A stretch of DNA of 64,000 nucleotides from Anodontia alba (GCA_964016985.1 OZ024837.1:34937622-35001621), one strand, 5' to 3'; counted from the first letter of the stretch, positions 34,401 to 46,775 are shown. Translations and numbers: made by a program. Notes: generated from the sequence alone by a model not told the origin.

Positions 34401-34998
34401 CAAATTGACTTTATTTTTCAAAATGTTTTCCCATCTTACTCCTCTGTACTTATCCTCCCTTATACCACCATCAGTCAGTGACATGTCACGATATAATCTT
34501 CGCAACTCCGACCAATTACAGACTATTGATTCACGAACAAATCTTTACTTTAATTCTTTTCTACCCTCTACTGTGAGGGCTTGGAATAGTCTACCGGCCG
34601 AAGTGAAACAATCTCAAACAACACACTCTTTTAGATACTACTTTAACAAAAACAAAACACCTGTCCCCAAATATTATTATTCTAAAAATAGAAAAGCCCA
34701 AATTCTCCATACTAGATTACGAACGAACTGTAGCTCATTGAACCTGGACCTATTTTTAAAAGGTATAACTGACTCGCCTATGTGTAGATGTGGTAGTATT
34801 GAGAGCTCACAACACTTCTTTTTCCACTGTCCTTATTATCAGCAGCAGAGAAACGCGCTTCTAAATGTGGTTTCTACCTATCATAGACCTACTCTTGATC
34901 TTCTTCTGTACGGGGAATCCTCTTTATCATATGATGTAAATATGGTTATTTTTGAAAACATTCACCGGTTTATATTGAATTGTAAACGTTTTTCATGA
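31445..34998 (+). pseudogene. Retrotransposon ORF2: 2A-like, APE endonuclease, reverse transcriptase; broken
   Basis: From the ATG: a hydrophobic segment (residues 79-103), GDIHSNPGP (104-112) and a Ser-rich linker. The APE endonuclease follows (..VHYNVQSILSKLD.., DILAFTETWLN, GGIMIYI, LFGLFYRPP), then a TAA at 32261-32263. The same frame continues with ITGDFNLDIL and DILLVNN. The reverse transcriptase has YRPISLL, CDISKAFDRVWHE, GVPQGSILGPLLF and the catalytic FADD at 33845-33856. At 34097-34099 the frame ends at LGMYFSND and resumes in another frame (TWHHHIKYI...). That frame has a thumb-like region, WNSLPAEVK and a C-terminal CRCG..H....C motif, stopping at 34998. The enzyme nicks target DNA and copies the element RNA onto it. 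One stop and one frameshift kill this copy. Confidence 0.93.
31754..31780 (+). other. 2A-like ribosome-skipping motif in ORF2
   Basis: Codons for GDIHSNPGP directly after a Leu-rich hydrophobic stretch (LIFLLLLA). The canonical motif is D(V/I)ExNPGP; here His replaces Glu, while NPGP is intact. In 2A sequences translation separates between the last G and P. If active, it would release a ~111-residue N-terminal peptide with a membrane-type segment from the endonuclease/reverse transcriptase. Activity of the His variant is uncertain. Confidence 0.75.
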
Positions 34999-35492
34999 GA
35001 TGTTTTAAATACTGATATGGTCATGCGATTGCTTTACTACATTTATCCGTTGCAAACGGTATTATATTCCATGTTGGATGCCGGGTGCCCCGACCCCTCA
35101 ATCCAAATTTCCCACCTACCCCCTTCCCATCTCCCCCCTTTTACCCCTCCACCCCCACCGCCCCTTGTTTTGTCCATTTACATTTTCCTAACCTTTGCTA
35201 ACCTCAAAATGCTTTATATGAAATGATTACTATTTGGTGTAAAACTTTACATTCGATTTTCATCATTTTTATCACCCAAACATGTAAAAACAACACTTAT
35301 TGTTAATTATCACTACATAATGTTACTTGCTCCAATGTATCTTGCTTGAAATTCGCCATTATGTATACATGTCGATTGTTTGTGGGAGAAGAACTATATA
35401 AGTACTTGTGCTTTCGTTCTAATCCCAATTTGTATAATGACTTGCATCATATTGTAATGATAGTTATGCTATAATAAAATATGTTTAAACCA
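34999..35492 (+). terminator. Retrotransposon 3' region with AATAAA signal
   Basis: Non-coding, with a C-rich patch (35095-35165) and AATAAA at 35473-35478. It ends TATGTTTAAACC directly against the right 1.93-kb repeat. There is no long poly(A), as is common for CR1/L2-type elements. Confidence 0.6.
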
Positions 35493-35799
35493 AATCGGAC
35501 TTACAGTTTGGGAGGAGATGTCGTTTGAAGAATTTCTAGATGGCTGCCATAGCGGCCATCTTGGACATAGAAACGGAATGAATTTAGCAATTCTGAATCT
35601 CCATGTTGCCACAATGCCTCCCACTAAGTTTCAGCTCAATCCATCTTATGGTTCTGGAAGAGATGATGAAAAAGTGAAAAATTAACGACGGACGGACGAA
35701 CGACCGACGGACGAACGGACGGACGACGGACAACAGGCCATAACATAAGCTGACCTGGAGCAAAGCTCCAGGTAAGCTAATAAAAATCACCAGACACCC

Positions 35800-36074
35800 C
35801 AACACAAAAACATCCTTATATAATTTTTACCCCCTTAAACCCCACTTTTATATAGTAAAACTGGGGTTTACAGGGTTATGCATTATTGTTCTTATTTCTG
35901 ATAAAAAATATATATTGTGGGTACTCGTTAGAACCGCCTCGTCGAGGCGTTTCTATCGAGTACCCACAATCTATGTTCTGAGCAGAAATGAAAAATATCA
36001 GATTTTTTATCTGAAAATTTTCATTTTTTGGTGGTAAAGTTATCGATATATTTGAATAGGCGTGTCTACGTAAT
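35800..36074 (-). mobile_element. Family A foldback MITE (right block)
   Basis: Partner of 24829-25103, with the same private changes. The arms show no A-to-G excess. Confidence 0.85.
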
Positions 36075-36294
36075 ACCTTATGTTAATACTAGGCCGTTCC
36101 GAAGAGTGAAGGTAGAAGAACCCATCTGGCATTAATGAGTTAAACATAAAAGTAAAGGTACCAAGGACATGCAATAATTATGAAAAATAGCCTTCCCGAG
36201 GCACCAAACGAAGGAGAGATTAGGAACAATTATGTTATAATGACAAGGCAAACGCCACATATGAAACCACCGACGCATAAACAAAGAAACAATA

Positions 36295-36493
36295 CACTTC
36301 AACCTCTTTATAACACGGTTCGTTATAACACGGTTTTGGATATAACACGATTCAAAGACGGATCCCAAAAATGTATAGATTGTATTGAAAAATGACCATA
36401 AATGGTCATTTTTCAATATAATTTATACATTTTTGTTTGGATATAACACGGATGTTTAAGTAACAACAATAGTGTTATAAAGTAGTTGTGGTG
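36295..36493 (+). mobile_element. TA-flanked MITE (right block)
   Basis: Partner of 25324-25543, shortened by a ~20-base internal deletion; hairpin at 36365-36420 intact. Confidence 0.7.
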
Positions 36494-36855
36494 TACAACA
36501 GAGGAGTACCCTTGGAACGGTAGTAGAACACTACTGAGGTTTTAAACCAGTTTTTTCTCGCCCTAATTCAATCCAAAACATAAAAACAATAGAAACAGAA
36601 AGAACACAGAAAGCAAAGTGGTCAGCCATTGAAGATGACACCAATGCTAGAATTACGACAGACTCAGACAGTAAAACATAGTTGCTAGATGTTCTTTGGA
36701 AGTCTTAGTAAGTCTGAATGTTACATGTATAACAAATAAAAAAGAAAATTAATAAATACAGATAGTATCGTGTCACAACGTTTGCATTACATGTAGCCTA
36801 GTAAATTTCAATTTTGAGATTTTATGGCAGCATGTGTGTGCGTGTGCGCGTGTAT

Positions 36856-36902
<47 letters not shown>
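36856..36902. repeat. (GA)n microsatellite
   Basis: Pure run, longer than its partner at 25894. Confidence 0.9.
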
Positions 36903-36907
<5 letters not shown>

Positions 36908-37544
36908 TACAAATTTTATATGCATATATATTATATTTGTATAAACTACCAGCGTCCACGTATTTTTCTAATCCATTTGTGTTATCTATTGATTACACGC
37001 ACGCTGTATTTTTTTTTTATATTAAGCATACTATAGCAAACTATGGCAGTATGATAGCGGACAATTATTAAAGATATATAAGTGATTTCAGTTATTTCTC
37101 CCGAGGATATTTCCTCGCATACAGACGTTATGATATTTTTCTGTATGTTTTAATTAATATTTCTAGACTAATTAATCTTATAGTTTCAGGTAGCCCATTT
37201 TGTTACTTTTTACCAGGCCTCTGTTAATCTACTGTATAGTCTCTTGGGGCAGTTTTCTACACGAAGGTTTATCCACTGAACTCAACTTACCTCGTTACAG
37301 TTCTAAACCGGATATTGGTAAAACAATTTACAACGAAGACAAGAAAATGGTATACTGCTTTTGAACATCCGAGATGAGCACAACATACCTTCAAAACAGT
37401 CTGAGTACCGAAACGGATTGACAATGGTCTTCAGTCATCATCTAGACGATACGTGGTGGTTGTAAAAAGTATATACGGATTAGCAAATTACTTCACCTGT
37501 GTCAATGTTGATCTAATTGAATGTATTTACTGTCCGTAACTGTA

Positions 37545-37790
37545 AACTAAACGGAAAAAATGCCTTCGGAAACAAAGAACACACTACGGATTAGAAAATG
37601 TGAGTCACGGTTTTATTGAGACTCTTCATAAGCAGTAATGAAGTTTGCAACTCCCCTTACGCCCTCTAGCGTATACATGAGCAGAACTCCATTTTTAAAT
37701 ATATCACAATGGGCCCAACGATCTCAAAGGAAATAAAATATAATCTGCACTAGGGTGATGTACAGGGAGACGTTCTACCGCCGCCACACG
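37545..37790. repeat. Dispersed repeat (family R)
   Basis: CCTTCGGAAACAAAGAACAC, AATGAAGTTTGCAACTCCCC and AAAGGAAATAAAATATAATC recur in the same order at 54838-55085 and in part at 63778-63900. No ends recognised. Confidence 0.7.
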
Positions 37791-37944
37791 TATAAGCCCA
37801 GGAGCACCTGTTGTAGTGCATTTACCCTTCCATGGCCCCAGTTACCCACCCACACGCACACCCACACAAAGACACATCTCTACTCCATCCTACCCCGTCA
37901 AAATGGATATTTAGATATTATGGTTTAGCAGATCTATGCGTCAT

Positions 37945-38385
37945 AAAAAAAGTTTCGCCGTCGTGAATTAATAATTCGCAATCTACCCTCTAAAATGTGT
38001 TATTCGACGAAAATTCACAGTAGAGAAGAAATTATTTCTTAATTCTAACATGACGTTAACGTGTTTCCCATTGGCCTGATGGAAGTGTCACCCTGATCAA
38101 ACTTCAATAATTTACGTGCGTGTGATGACGTCTCATATAAACACTTACTGCTGTCGACGTCCGCTGCAACGATGTCGATTTTCCTTTATGTATCATGTTA
38201 GAATCGAAAGATTGTTTTTTTTTTCTGCTGTGAATTATCACGACTAACGCATGATATTGTCGGGCAGATGCGAATACTAAATTACTCGGGCTTCGCCTTC
38301 GTGAATTAATACTTCGCTATCTGCCCTCCAACACCATGCGTTATTCGACGATAATTCACAGTACAGAAAAATTATTTCTTAAATA
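37945..38385. repeat. Duplicated segment with imperfect inverted repeat
   Basis: GTCGTGAATTAATAATTCGC... (37965-38045) recurs diverged at 38300-38385. The second copy also pairs with 38225-38290 (CTGTGAATTATC / GATAATTCACAG; CTAACGCATG / CATGCGTTA) as a loose hairpin. Confidence 0.6.
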
Positions 38386-38643
38386 TAATGTGGCATTTGC
38401 CTCACCTAATGTCAAATTACAGTGATTAATACTGATCTATTCAGTAGTTTGTATTCAAACATATACTTTGATTATTGTACAAGGTGTGTTGCCTAGAATA
38501 ATAATGCACTATGGTAATATGCTTTTCCAGAAGAGTCACTCCTCATAAGAGCCGCAATGGCAGAAAACGTACCTAAGAACATGTGCCACCAGCGTAGAGC
38601 AGCCTGTTGATAGTCAATGAAGTCAAGTGTCTTATGCGGACAA

Positions 38644-38693
38644 CGAAGACTCAGATCAGACTGCGCGCATGCGCAGTCTGATCTGAGTCTTCG
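38644..38693. repeat. Family Q hairpin, cleanest copy
   Basis: CGAAGACTCAGATCAGACTG pairs with CAGTCTGATCTGAGTCTTCG; 23-base perfect arms around a four-base centre. Confidence 0.9.
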
Positions 38694-38699
38694 TCGGAC

Positions 38700-39500
38700 G
38701 TATCTGTCAGAAGAAAAAGTACGAGAAGGTACGTTTTCTCTCGTTGCGGATCAATTTAATCGTCATCGCTTTGAGACTGATTTAATAACTTAGTCTAATA
38801 TGTGAATCTGTATGAGGCGAAGCTTAGGATAATGTACCATCTTACATGTGGCCGGACAATTACTAAATAAGTCTGTGCATCCGTAATGTCTGATCAGAGT
38901 CTATGCTATTCGCTCTATTGATAGTAATCGTTTCAAGGTTACTACATAGAGAGCAAAGATTCTGATCAAATTGCATGAATGCGCAGGCTATATTGCGTAT
39001 TCACTGGGTACATATGTCAAAAGGTACATTTGCACATGTTGTGAATGCAGTAGACTTCGGCACACTTCGGGTGGTTCCGTGTAGCATTTGTGTTCCTCTA
39101 TTCGTATGTTTTAACCCGTTAATTGGGCTTTATACACTTCGTCGGATTTTTCATATTCTCTGCCACGGGAGACAAATTGTGTAACCTTTTGCTTATCTGC
39201 ACACCAAACTCCATTTAAAAATGATTGTAAAATAGACGAGAACCATTTTCAGAAGGGAAGCATAAACGTTTTGAGTTGTCTCCCCCTTAAAGTGTATCAA
39301 TGGTATATCCATAATGTCACAGCATATAGCCAATCCCAAAGAGTGAATTTCCCGATCAGACATTGCAGAAAGCCATCTAACATGCATATAATTTCCAAAA
39401 TGGCAATAAAAATCATCGATCATATAACGAGCAAACACAGAAAGAAGGAAAAAGACGGTTTATCTGTTACATATGCTACAGTACAATTGACTCTGTAAGC
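38700..39500. other. Unassigned stretch with one decayed family Q unit
   Basis: ATTCTGATCAAATTGCATGAATGCGCAGGC at about 38958 is a degraded Q unit. Nothing else is recognised. Confidence 0.4.
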
Positions 39501-39563
39501 GGACAACGAAGACCAAGAACAACCTGCGCATATGCGCAGGCTGATCAGGGCCTGCGTTGTCGC
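39501..39563. repeat. Family Q hairpin
   Basis: GACAACGAAGACC and GGCCTGCGTTGTC pair around AACCTGCGCATATGCGCAGG. Confidence 0.8.
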
Positions 39564-39795
39564 AAAAAACATGAGGACCTCTTTTGTTGGTGCAGCAACA
39601 GCGACAAAACTAAAGGAGGAATTACGGACAAACAACTGTGACGGACGTACAAACGGACGGAATCACGAACCACGGACGGGCCAACGGGCGAGGGCCATTT
39701 GTAAAGTGCCTCGCCATCTACGTCGAGTGGGTATTACTACATGTACATAATTTCATGGATCACTGAGATTCAGGTCAGAAACAAATAAAAACATA

Positions 39796-39865
39796 GTTCG
39801 CAAGAAATAACATCATTTACTCTGTGCGTTATAGTGAGTACCCAAAATGATGTTTCTTTCGAATT
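39796..39865. repeat. Hairpin later found inside a chimeric family A element
   Basis: AAGAAATAACATCATTT and AAATGATGTTTCTTT pair around TAGTGAGTAC. The left arm and CTCTGTGCGTTATAGTG recur at 41037-41081. Confidence 0.75.
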
Positions 39866-40234
39866 TATTAATGTATCACGCACATCCTTAATGTTTTGAT
39901 TTATTTCCGAATGGTCTCACATAATGGATCAATGTCTAATGTTTTCTCAGTATGACGCATTAGTACAAAGGTATTCACAATATCATATTATATTTGATAC
40001 CTGAGAATAATAATGCCAAACAGCAAGGAGCGGAATTCTACATCTTTCCCCTGATGATACCATTACTTATAGTCATCTCTCAATGCTCCCATATAAAATT
40101 TATTTTTCTTGGAGGGCAATCATTTTTGTTTCCTATTGCTCATGCATGATAGTGACCATGAAAACTTACAGTATACCGTTAACAAAGCTATGTAATATTT
40201 AACCCCTTGTCCCCGTAAAATATAGTGAAAACTA
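39866..40234. other. Unassigned stretch
   Basis: No repeat family or gene recognised. Confidence 0.4.
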
Positions 40235-40791
40235 CTGTGCTTTCAACATCTTTCAGAAAGTCGTTTTTTTTGCTTGGTGCTTTACACAGATGAAGTTAAA
40301 TTGCAAACTTTTGTCATGATTTAATGCAAAACCATTTGCCGTAACTACCTAGTCACAAAACGTTTTATTCTAGTCTTTGGTTTTTAAAAAATCAAATATT
40401 TTCCCTTCTTCCCATAATAAAAACGAATGCAAATTATGCAGAAATCTGTAGGGTAGGTAATTTGGAGGCAGATTTTCAACAAGTTCCCCTTGTTCAATTT
40501 TTCTGAAATTTTCACAATATGTTTCTGAAACATCAGTCATTCAAATTCAGCAAAGAAAAGAAAAAAATATTTGTAAGAGAAAAATTCCAAAAAATCTCAC
40601 TATAGTAATTGCAAAGGTCAGACCAATTTTTGGCTGTAAAATTAATTTTAGGGTACATATTTGAGAACAAAACACAGAAACAGAAAAGACAAATGGTTTC
40701 TGATAAAATATGGTCAATCAGAACAAAATATTTTCATTTAAAATGAAGCGCCAAGCAAAAAATGTCTTTCCGAATGATGTCGAAAGGAGAG
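40235..40791 (-). mobile_element. ~560-bp MITE (family M), TA-flanked
   Basis: Inverted copy of 10500-11058 with ends CTGTGCTTTCAACATCTTTC and GATGTCGAAAGGAGAG, TA on both sides. The internal sequence aligns throughout with modest divergence. Confidence 0.8.
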
Positions 40792-40983
40792 TAGGGGGTG
40801 TGGTATGTAGTGTCTACATTATTTCATCTTTTACTTTTGAACATTTAGATGTCTGTACATATGTACGAGGTATATAATTAGAATAGTTATGTATATGTTG
40901 CCTTGCATGTACAGAGGACCAAAGGGTAGACTGGGCGTTGGGTTAAATGTGTTTTTACTCTCTTAAGACATCGTATAAATAAA

Positions 40984-41242
40984 CATTACGAATTCACGCC
41001 TATTCAAATATATAGAAAATTTCACCTCCAAAAAAAGTTCGCAAGAAATAGCGTCATTTACTCTGTGCGTTATAGTGGGTACTCGTTAGAACCGCCTCGG
41101 CAAGGCGGTTCTAACGAGTACCAACAATCTATGTTTTTGAGCAGAAATAAGAAAAATAATGTATACCTCTGTAAACCCCAGTTTTACTATATAAAAGTGG
41201 GGTTTAAGGGGGTCAAAATTACATAGGCATGTTTTAGTGATG
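40984..41242 (+). mobile_element. Chimeric family A MITE
   Basis: The left end (CATTACGAATTCACGCC...CACCTCCAAAAA) and everything from GGGTACTCGTTAGAACC on are family A. The 45 bases between (41037-41081) are instead the arm of the hairpin at 39796. The centre remains a short palindrome. Confidence 0.85.
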
Positions 41243-41610
41243 ATAAACACAATTGCAAAGCTATGAACAGTTCTTAGTCCGTCTGTCGAGATTGTCTTCT
41301 TACACCGCGAGACATTTGCCTGCTTTGTCTTGAATCGTGATAAACTTTCCGTGCTTTTTATGTTAGGCCTTGCATTAATTGATAAACTCTCTTAATCTTG
41401 TTCATACTTAGGTATGTCCTGATAAATTAATACTGCTCTTCTATCCAGTTGTCGCTTGTAGTTTTGTAATTTGTTATTTGAGCTGCTTCACAATTAAGGA
41501 CGAGGTTGTGATCCTGTAAACGCAGTTTAAACTCTCCCCATCCTCCGATTATTTGTTTCTGATGTCATTCCAAGGCGGTTCTTCTGTTGCAGTTCTTCTT
41601 TGTTTGTACA

Positions 41611-42060
41611 GACAACCCTCGTTATACCGTAACTCGATACAACGGGAAAATTTGTTATAATGACAATTTGACTGTCACGAAACCTTCGCTTCAGAGGTAA
41701 ATATTAGTCAAACATTATGCAAGAATAATGTATTTAATACTTTAAAGAAACATATGTTTTGGATATTTGTTAGAATCGCCTCACTGAGGCGATTCTAACA
41801 GATATCCAAAGCATATGTTTTATAAAAAAATAAGAATAAAACAAGACTTTCTTACATATTCATCTGCTCATTAAGTATGCTTTACAACAGCAAATTCATT
41901 TTAATGGCAACGTCTTTGGGAACAAATGCTGTCGTTGTATGTCGGATATTGAAACTGTGCTGTTGTATCATGTTATTGTTTGTTTCTCATCTTCTCTTGT
42001 TTTGTTGCCTCGTGTAGGCCATGAATTAGACATCTGTGACTTCACAACTCGTTTCAGCGG
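41611..42060 (+). mobile_element. Element with ACAGACAACCCTCGTTATACC end and core hairpin (family C)
   Basis: The left end resembles pogo-group ends (CAGACAACCCTCGTTATACC). The hairpin at 41757-41820 pairs GGATATTTGTTAGAATCGCC with GGCGATTCTAACAGATATCC. A right terminal repeat is not seen; the end is approximate. A copy lies at 46816-47960. Confidence 0.6.
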
Positions 42061-42238
42061 CGTTGAGAATTGTATGGGATTTTCTGTGTTGATTCATTGA
42101 TAAGCTAGGGAACACCTAGACCCAACAGCTACATGTATATGTCACTGGAACTGTATCATGATCAAGGGCGAGGTTGACTTCCGTAAAACCAGGTTTAAGT
42201 GCCTCAACAGTATAACGGTTGACCATCCAAAAGCAGTA

Positions 42239-42559
42239 CAGATGATTGTCGTTATCTCGAAGTCCAGGGAACTCTCGGAAATACTTCGGTATATCCGTAC
42301 CTCGACATATCAGATTTGCAGAGTTGAGGATCAAGTAATCACATATCACAAATGAATATATAATTTGACTCCTAAAGTTAGAGGTATATTGAAAATATTG
42401 TCGAAAAGAGGAGAAATTGCTCCATAGGAGCAATTTCTCCTCTTTTACACAATATTTTGTTACCTATTGTTAGATTTCCATGTGAAAACAGGGATCAGAT
42501 TTTCACCGAGATCAGCGGTTATTCGAGATAAGCGAAGTCGAGATGACGCGAGTCGACTG
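42239..42559 (+). mobile_element. Pogo/Tigger-like MITE
   Basis: TA-flanked, left CAGATGATTGTCGTTATCTC, right GATGACGCGAGTCGACTG. The centre has a hairpin GAGGAGAAATTGCTCC / GGAGCAATTTCTCCTC (42406-42441). Confidence 0.75.
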
Positions 42560-42743
42560 TATTTCTGTTGTTGTTCCCCTTCGTTTGTGTGTTCCGTCTT
42601 CGTTTGTTCGTTCTGTTGTGCTGTTTTGTGTACCCATTTCGTTCTGTTGTGCTGTTTTGTGTACCCATTTCGTATTTAATCCCTTATCCCGGTGCCTTGT
42701 GTTCCGTGAGTATCGTATTTTGAGAGTTGCACCCATTCCGATT

Positions 42744-43017
42744 CATCATGAAAACATACCTATATAATTTTGACCCCCTTAAACCCCACTTTTATATAGT
42801 AAAACTGGGGTTTACAGGGGTGTACGTTATTTTTCTTATTTCTGCTCAAAAACATAGAATGTGGGTACTCGTTAGAACCGCCTCGCCGAGGCGGTTCTAA
42901 CGAGTACCACAATCTATGTTTTGAGCAGAAATGTGGAAAATATCAGAGTTTTTTTATCTGAAAAAAAATCAGTTTTTTGAGGTGAAATTTTCTATGAATA
43001 GGCGTGTTTTCGTAATG
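42744..43017 (-). mobile_element. Family A foldback MITE
   Basis: CATCATGAAAACATACC to GGCGTGTTTTCGTAATG; full hairpin, apex CTCGCCGAG. Confidence 0.9.
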
Positions 43018-43370
43018 CATTTGTGAATCCTTGCTCGCATTTATAAACAAAATGATCTGTACCTAAAGTACTTTTATGCGAGGGCTGATAAAAAGGTATC
43101 ATCCCTACCATGTTCTGAACAGTTTAGAGGACATTTGAATTGCTGATTCTAAGTAGCTATTCTACTGACCAATAATCACCAAATTTTGCAGAATTCATCC
43201 TCAGTTTCAATTTGCTTACACTACTTTTTTTAACACCTACCACAACACCCTCAACACCATACTCTATAGTGTACGTTTTTGACCACCCACAATTTTTATA
43301 TAATCAAATGAAATGTTTGCATTAGAATTTTCCCCATAATATATACAAGGGCATCCTTGTAAGTGATATA

Positions 43371-43687
43371 CAGTCGATTCCCGTTATCTCGATTTATCTT
43401 ATCTCGAATAACCGCTTATCTCGAAGTGAAAATCTGGTCCCTGTTTTGAAATCTAACCACAGGTAAAAAAAATATGTAGCAAAAAGGAGAAATTGGGAGC
43501 AATTCTCCTCTTTTCCACAATATTTTCAATGTATCTCTAACTCCAGGAGTCAAATTACATATTCATTTGTGAAATATGGTTGTTCGATTTATTGTTACCT
43601 CAATTCTGCAAATCTGATATGTCGAGATCGGATATCTCGAAGCATTTCAGCGAGTCCTTTGGACTTCGAGATAACGAGAGTCGACTG
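43371..43687 (-). mobile_element. Pogo/Tigger-like MITE
   Basis: TA-flanked, CAGTCGATTCCCGTTATCTC to GATAACGAGAGTCGACTG, in the opposite orientation to 42239-42559, with a decayed form of the same GGAGAAATT / AATTCTCC hairpin. Confidence 0.8.
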
Positions 43688-43813
43688 TATTTGTTTGTAG
43701 TTTTAGGTCATTCAAAAAATTCTATACACAATTTAAATGCTCCGAATGGTATATTTTTTAATCATTTCAACAAAGAGTGCACACTCCGAACCCGTACTGT
43801 GAATGCTCAAAAA

Positions 43814-43845
<32 letters not shown>

Positions 43846-45429
43846 AAAAAAAAAAAAAGAAATAAATAAAAAAACGAACATAAAGATTATGTTGTGTAAT
43901 AGAAATGTAAAAAGTGAATCAAGACACTTAAATTTAGACTTTATTTAGAGATTTTGGAACTTTTTTATTTCATAAGTCTAGTGAAAGACTCCTTATAAAA
44001 TTCATATGTTGGTATGCACTGATCCAACAAAAATGAGTGAGGCCAGGATTTTTGAATGGCCCTCCTATATAGATTTTTGGATAACTGGCGTCACTTGATC
44101 TTTTTAACAATATCATTCTCATTGCATGTCGAAAATGAATAATGTGGTTAACTTCCAAACATGGGAAATCAGAAGATAATGTATACAAAGTTCAGCATAG
44201 CTTATTATCAGTCGATAAACAGACAATTTGGCGATGATACACCATACTTCTGTCATTTTGAGACAAACAGAACATCTCTTGTCAACACGCAGACTATAAT
44301 TAGAAACAGTTACCCAATACAGCAATTGTTTAAGCTCAGGCACAGTTGATAGAAAAAAGTCCTGTTCGCCCATACGGACAGCGATTCCAAATCTAACCTG
44401 TACATCCGATCATCTAAATCAAATCGGTGCCTTCCTTACACACTTACAGAATTACTGGATGTTTTAGAACAAAACAACGAAAACTAAAGCCCTAATCAAG
44501 TTGCGTGAATATGTAAGCTAATCTAGGTATTCACTGTTCGCAGCCAACTTTTCCCTTTTACCATCAATTTTCTCTGACTAGATCTCATCATCGTAAGTGT
44601 TATTGGAACGACTTTTCTTGTTGTGTCAGACTATTGGGTGCTTTATCATTCCTGAGCGATGGATGGATTTCATTAAAGTATCAACAGGAGACTAATCATT
44701 CAGTCCAGCTCTACATAAATATGACGCTACTTGAGCATGTATGAGGCTAATCATAGTTACAGGGATACAGAGTCCTTGTCAGGAAGTAGGAAAATATATA
44801 CATTAATCAGCCTATTCAAATAGAAAAATAGATCCTAAACAGAATGACCCTTGAGAGCAATGACCACACTCATGGAACTGCAAATAGCTGAAGTATCAAG
44901 TTTTCTGGGCCAGACTAGCTAGTTTCTGTCAATTAAGCCTCAGCTGTGACCTTCGTATTATTTTCAAAACATACGTTCCAGAATAGGCGCAGTGACCACA
45001 GAATTCCAGAAAATATCAAACGAGAAAGGAAGACAATGATCAGAATTCAACATCTTCCGTCCAAGATAAGAAAGGGAAAGAAGGACGCACTATAGTGAAA
45101 TACTGGAAGCTGTTTTACGGCCGCCAAGCGACACTATAACAATTGTAATGACGATCAGTTTTGCAGAAACGACCCTTGAGAGCCTTAACACACTCACAAA
45201 ACAGTTGGCATGTCAAGCCTTCTAGGCTAGGCAAGCTTGTTTTTGCCAATATGTTCTCATCAATCTTTAACCTATGCGACCAACCTAGACTAAGATTAGC
45301 TTTTAATGGTTACCTATAACATACGTTTATATGTAGACGAAGATGGATCTAAGAGGTCCGTCACAAATTTGTAATTTGGAAGTGTTAACAGAATTAAGGG
45401 TGCGTCTCCGCTGGAGTAAGACTAGTTCA
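43688..45429. other. Long stretch without a gene
   Basis: A-run at 43809-43858, and a decayed family Q unit about 44370-44540 (CAAGTTGCGTGAATATGTAAGC). The remainder is unassigned. The open frame through the A-run is Lys-rich and spurious. Confidence 0.45.
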
Positions 45430-45788
45430 AGGCCGCGGTTTTCAACACCTCCCAAGGGACCTGGCGAATGTTAATGCATTGAAAAACCATGTTCGATCGC
45501 TATTATTGCATAAAAACTGAAAACATTTGCTACATTTCGCGTTATTTCTTGCACTATTTTGTTTCGCCTTTTCACAGATGTCTCGCGAACGTAATTTCCA
45601 CGGACTCGTTTTAGGGCCGGGCAGTACAAATCTCGTAACGGCAGCAAATCTGTGGCCGCGGTACGATCATATTGAAAGTTGCGTAGCCGTGCATCAACAG
45701 CGTGCGAATTGCCTTGTTAATACACGGGTTTTCGCCGGTTAATGCACGGCTGTTAATAACGTGCGGCACTGCTTTTTATGCAATAATA
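45430..45788 (+). mobile_element. Family E repeat lacking the left hairpin arm
   Basis: Starts in GGCCGCGGTTTTCAACACC, the right arm of the family E hairpin, and continues through the second module to TTTTTATGCAATAAT. The left arm present at 11684 and 62192 is absent. Confidence 0.7.
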
Positions 45789-45988
45789 TTTGTTTCTCGT
45801 CTTTTCATCTTTGATTGGAAGGCTGTTTTTCTTGATTGGGGCCTTTCATGGTAACTGCTGTTATGTTTTTGTGGAGAAGTCATGAATATATCAATATCTA
45901 TAGTTGAAAATAATGGCTTGCCTAGAGCAATGGCTAAACATTTTACATTGGAATGTAAACATAATTTGTCCGTATAAATAACCAAATA

Positions 45989-46125
45989 CAGGCGAACCTC
46001 AATGGCTCGAACGTCTTTGTGACCATGGAAACTTGTTCAAGACACGGGTAGTTCGAGCCACTGAGAGTTAATCATAGCGCCAGGTCAGAAGGCAAACGAA
46101 GATAATTTAGGGATGTCTTTTCAAT

Positions 46126-46192
<67 letters not shown>

Positions 46193-46399
46193 CGGTATAT
46201 TTAATATATTCATAAAAATCGCCTCGGTAAGGCGTTTCTAATGAGTACATACAACATACATTTTCATGATAAAATAAGGAAAATTGCTTAAAATATCCTT
46301 TAATATTTGTATTCTTGAGAATATCCTAGGGACACTAAAGCGAGTTTGAATAAGCCACGGTAACTGAGCCATCGTCATTCGAGTTATAAGGTTTGACTG
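45989..46399 (+). mobile_element. Pogo/Tigger-like MITE with (TA)n and core hairpin
   Basis: Ends CAGGCGAACCTCAATGGCTC and GAGTTATAAGGTTTGACTG with TA outside both. It contains a (TA)n run at 46129-46190 and a partial core hairpin (AAAATCGCCTCGG / AAGGCGTTTCTAATGAG). Confidence 0.75.
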
Positions 46400-46532
46400 T
46401 AACCTCAATCTTGTGCATTATTGTTTCATATAAAATGACAATTTGCTTCTTTGGTTTCGTTTTATTACCAGCAGCAACCGCGTTTCAATTGCAACTGTGG
46501 CAAATGGCATATTCAGGATGTATCAGCAAGCT

Positions 46533-46775
46533 CATTACGAAAACATACCTATTCAAATATACTGGAAATTTTACCACCAAAAAAAAATTTCTGATAAAAA
46601 ATCTTTTATTTTACATAATTTTGCTCAAAACATAGATTGTAGGTACTCGTTAGAACCGCCTCGTCGAGGCGGTTCTAACGAGTACCACAAACTATGTTTT
46701 TGAGCAGAAATAAGTATTACTATATAAAAGTTGGGTTTAAGGGGGTCACAATTATATAGGCATGTTTTCGTGATG
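46533..46775 (+). mobile_element. Family A MITE with internal deletion
   Basis: The hairpin is complete, but GAGCAGAAATAAG joins straight to TATTACTATATAAAAG, deleting the TACCCCTGTAAACCCC segment. Confidence 0.85.

Larger units (their letters stand above)
35493..37434 (+). repeat. Right 1.93-kb direct repeat flanking the retrotransposon
   Basis: Starts at AATCGGACTTACAG immediately after the element and ends at ATGGTCTTCAG. Beyond that the sequence (TCATCATCTAGACG) differs from what follows the left copy. Compared with the left copy it lacks about 20 bases near 36464, has an 8-base insertion near 36725 and a longer (GA)n. Confidence 0.9.

Noticed and set aside
31445..34998. Reading the two ORF2 interruptions as programmed recoding
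   Set aside because: There is no slippery site or downstream structure at 34097, the stop at 32261 lies inside the endonuclease, and ORF1 is also broken, so simple decay explains them.
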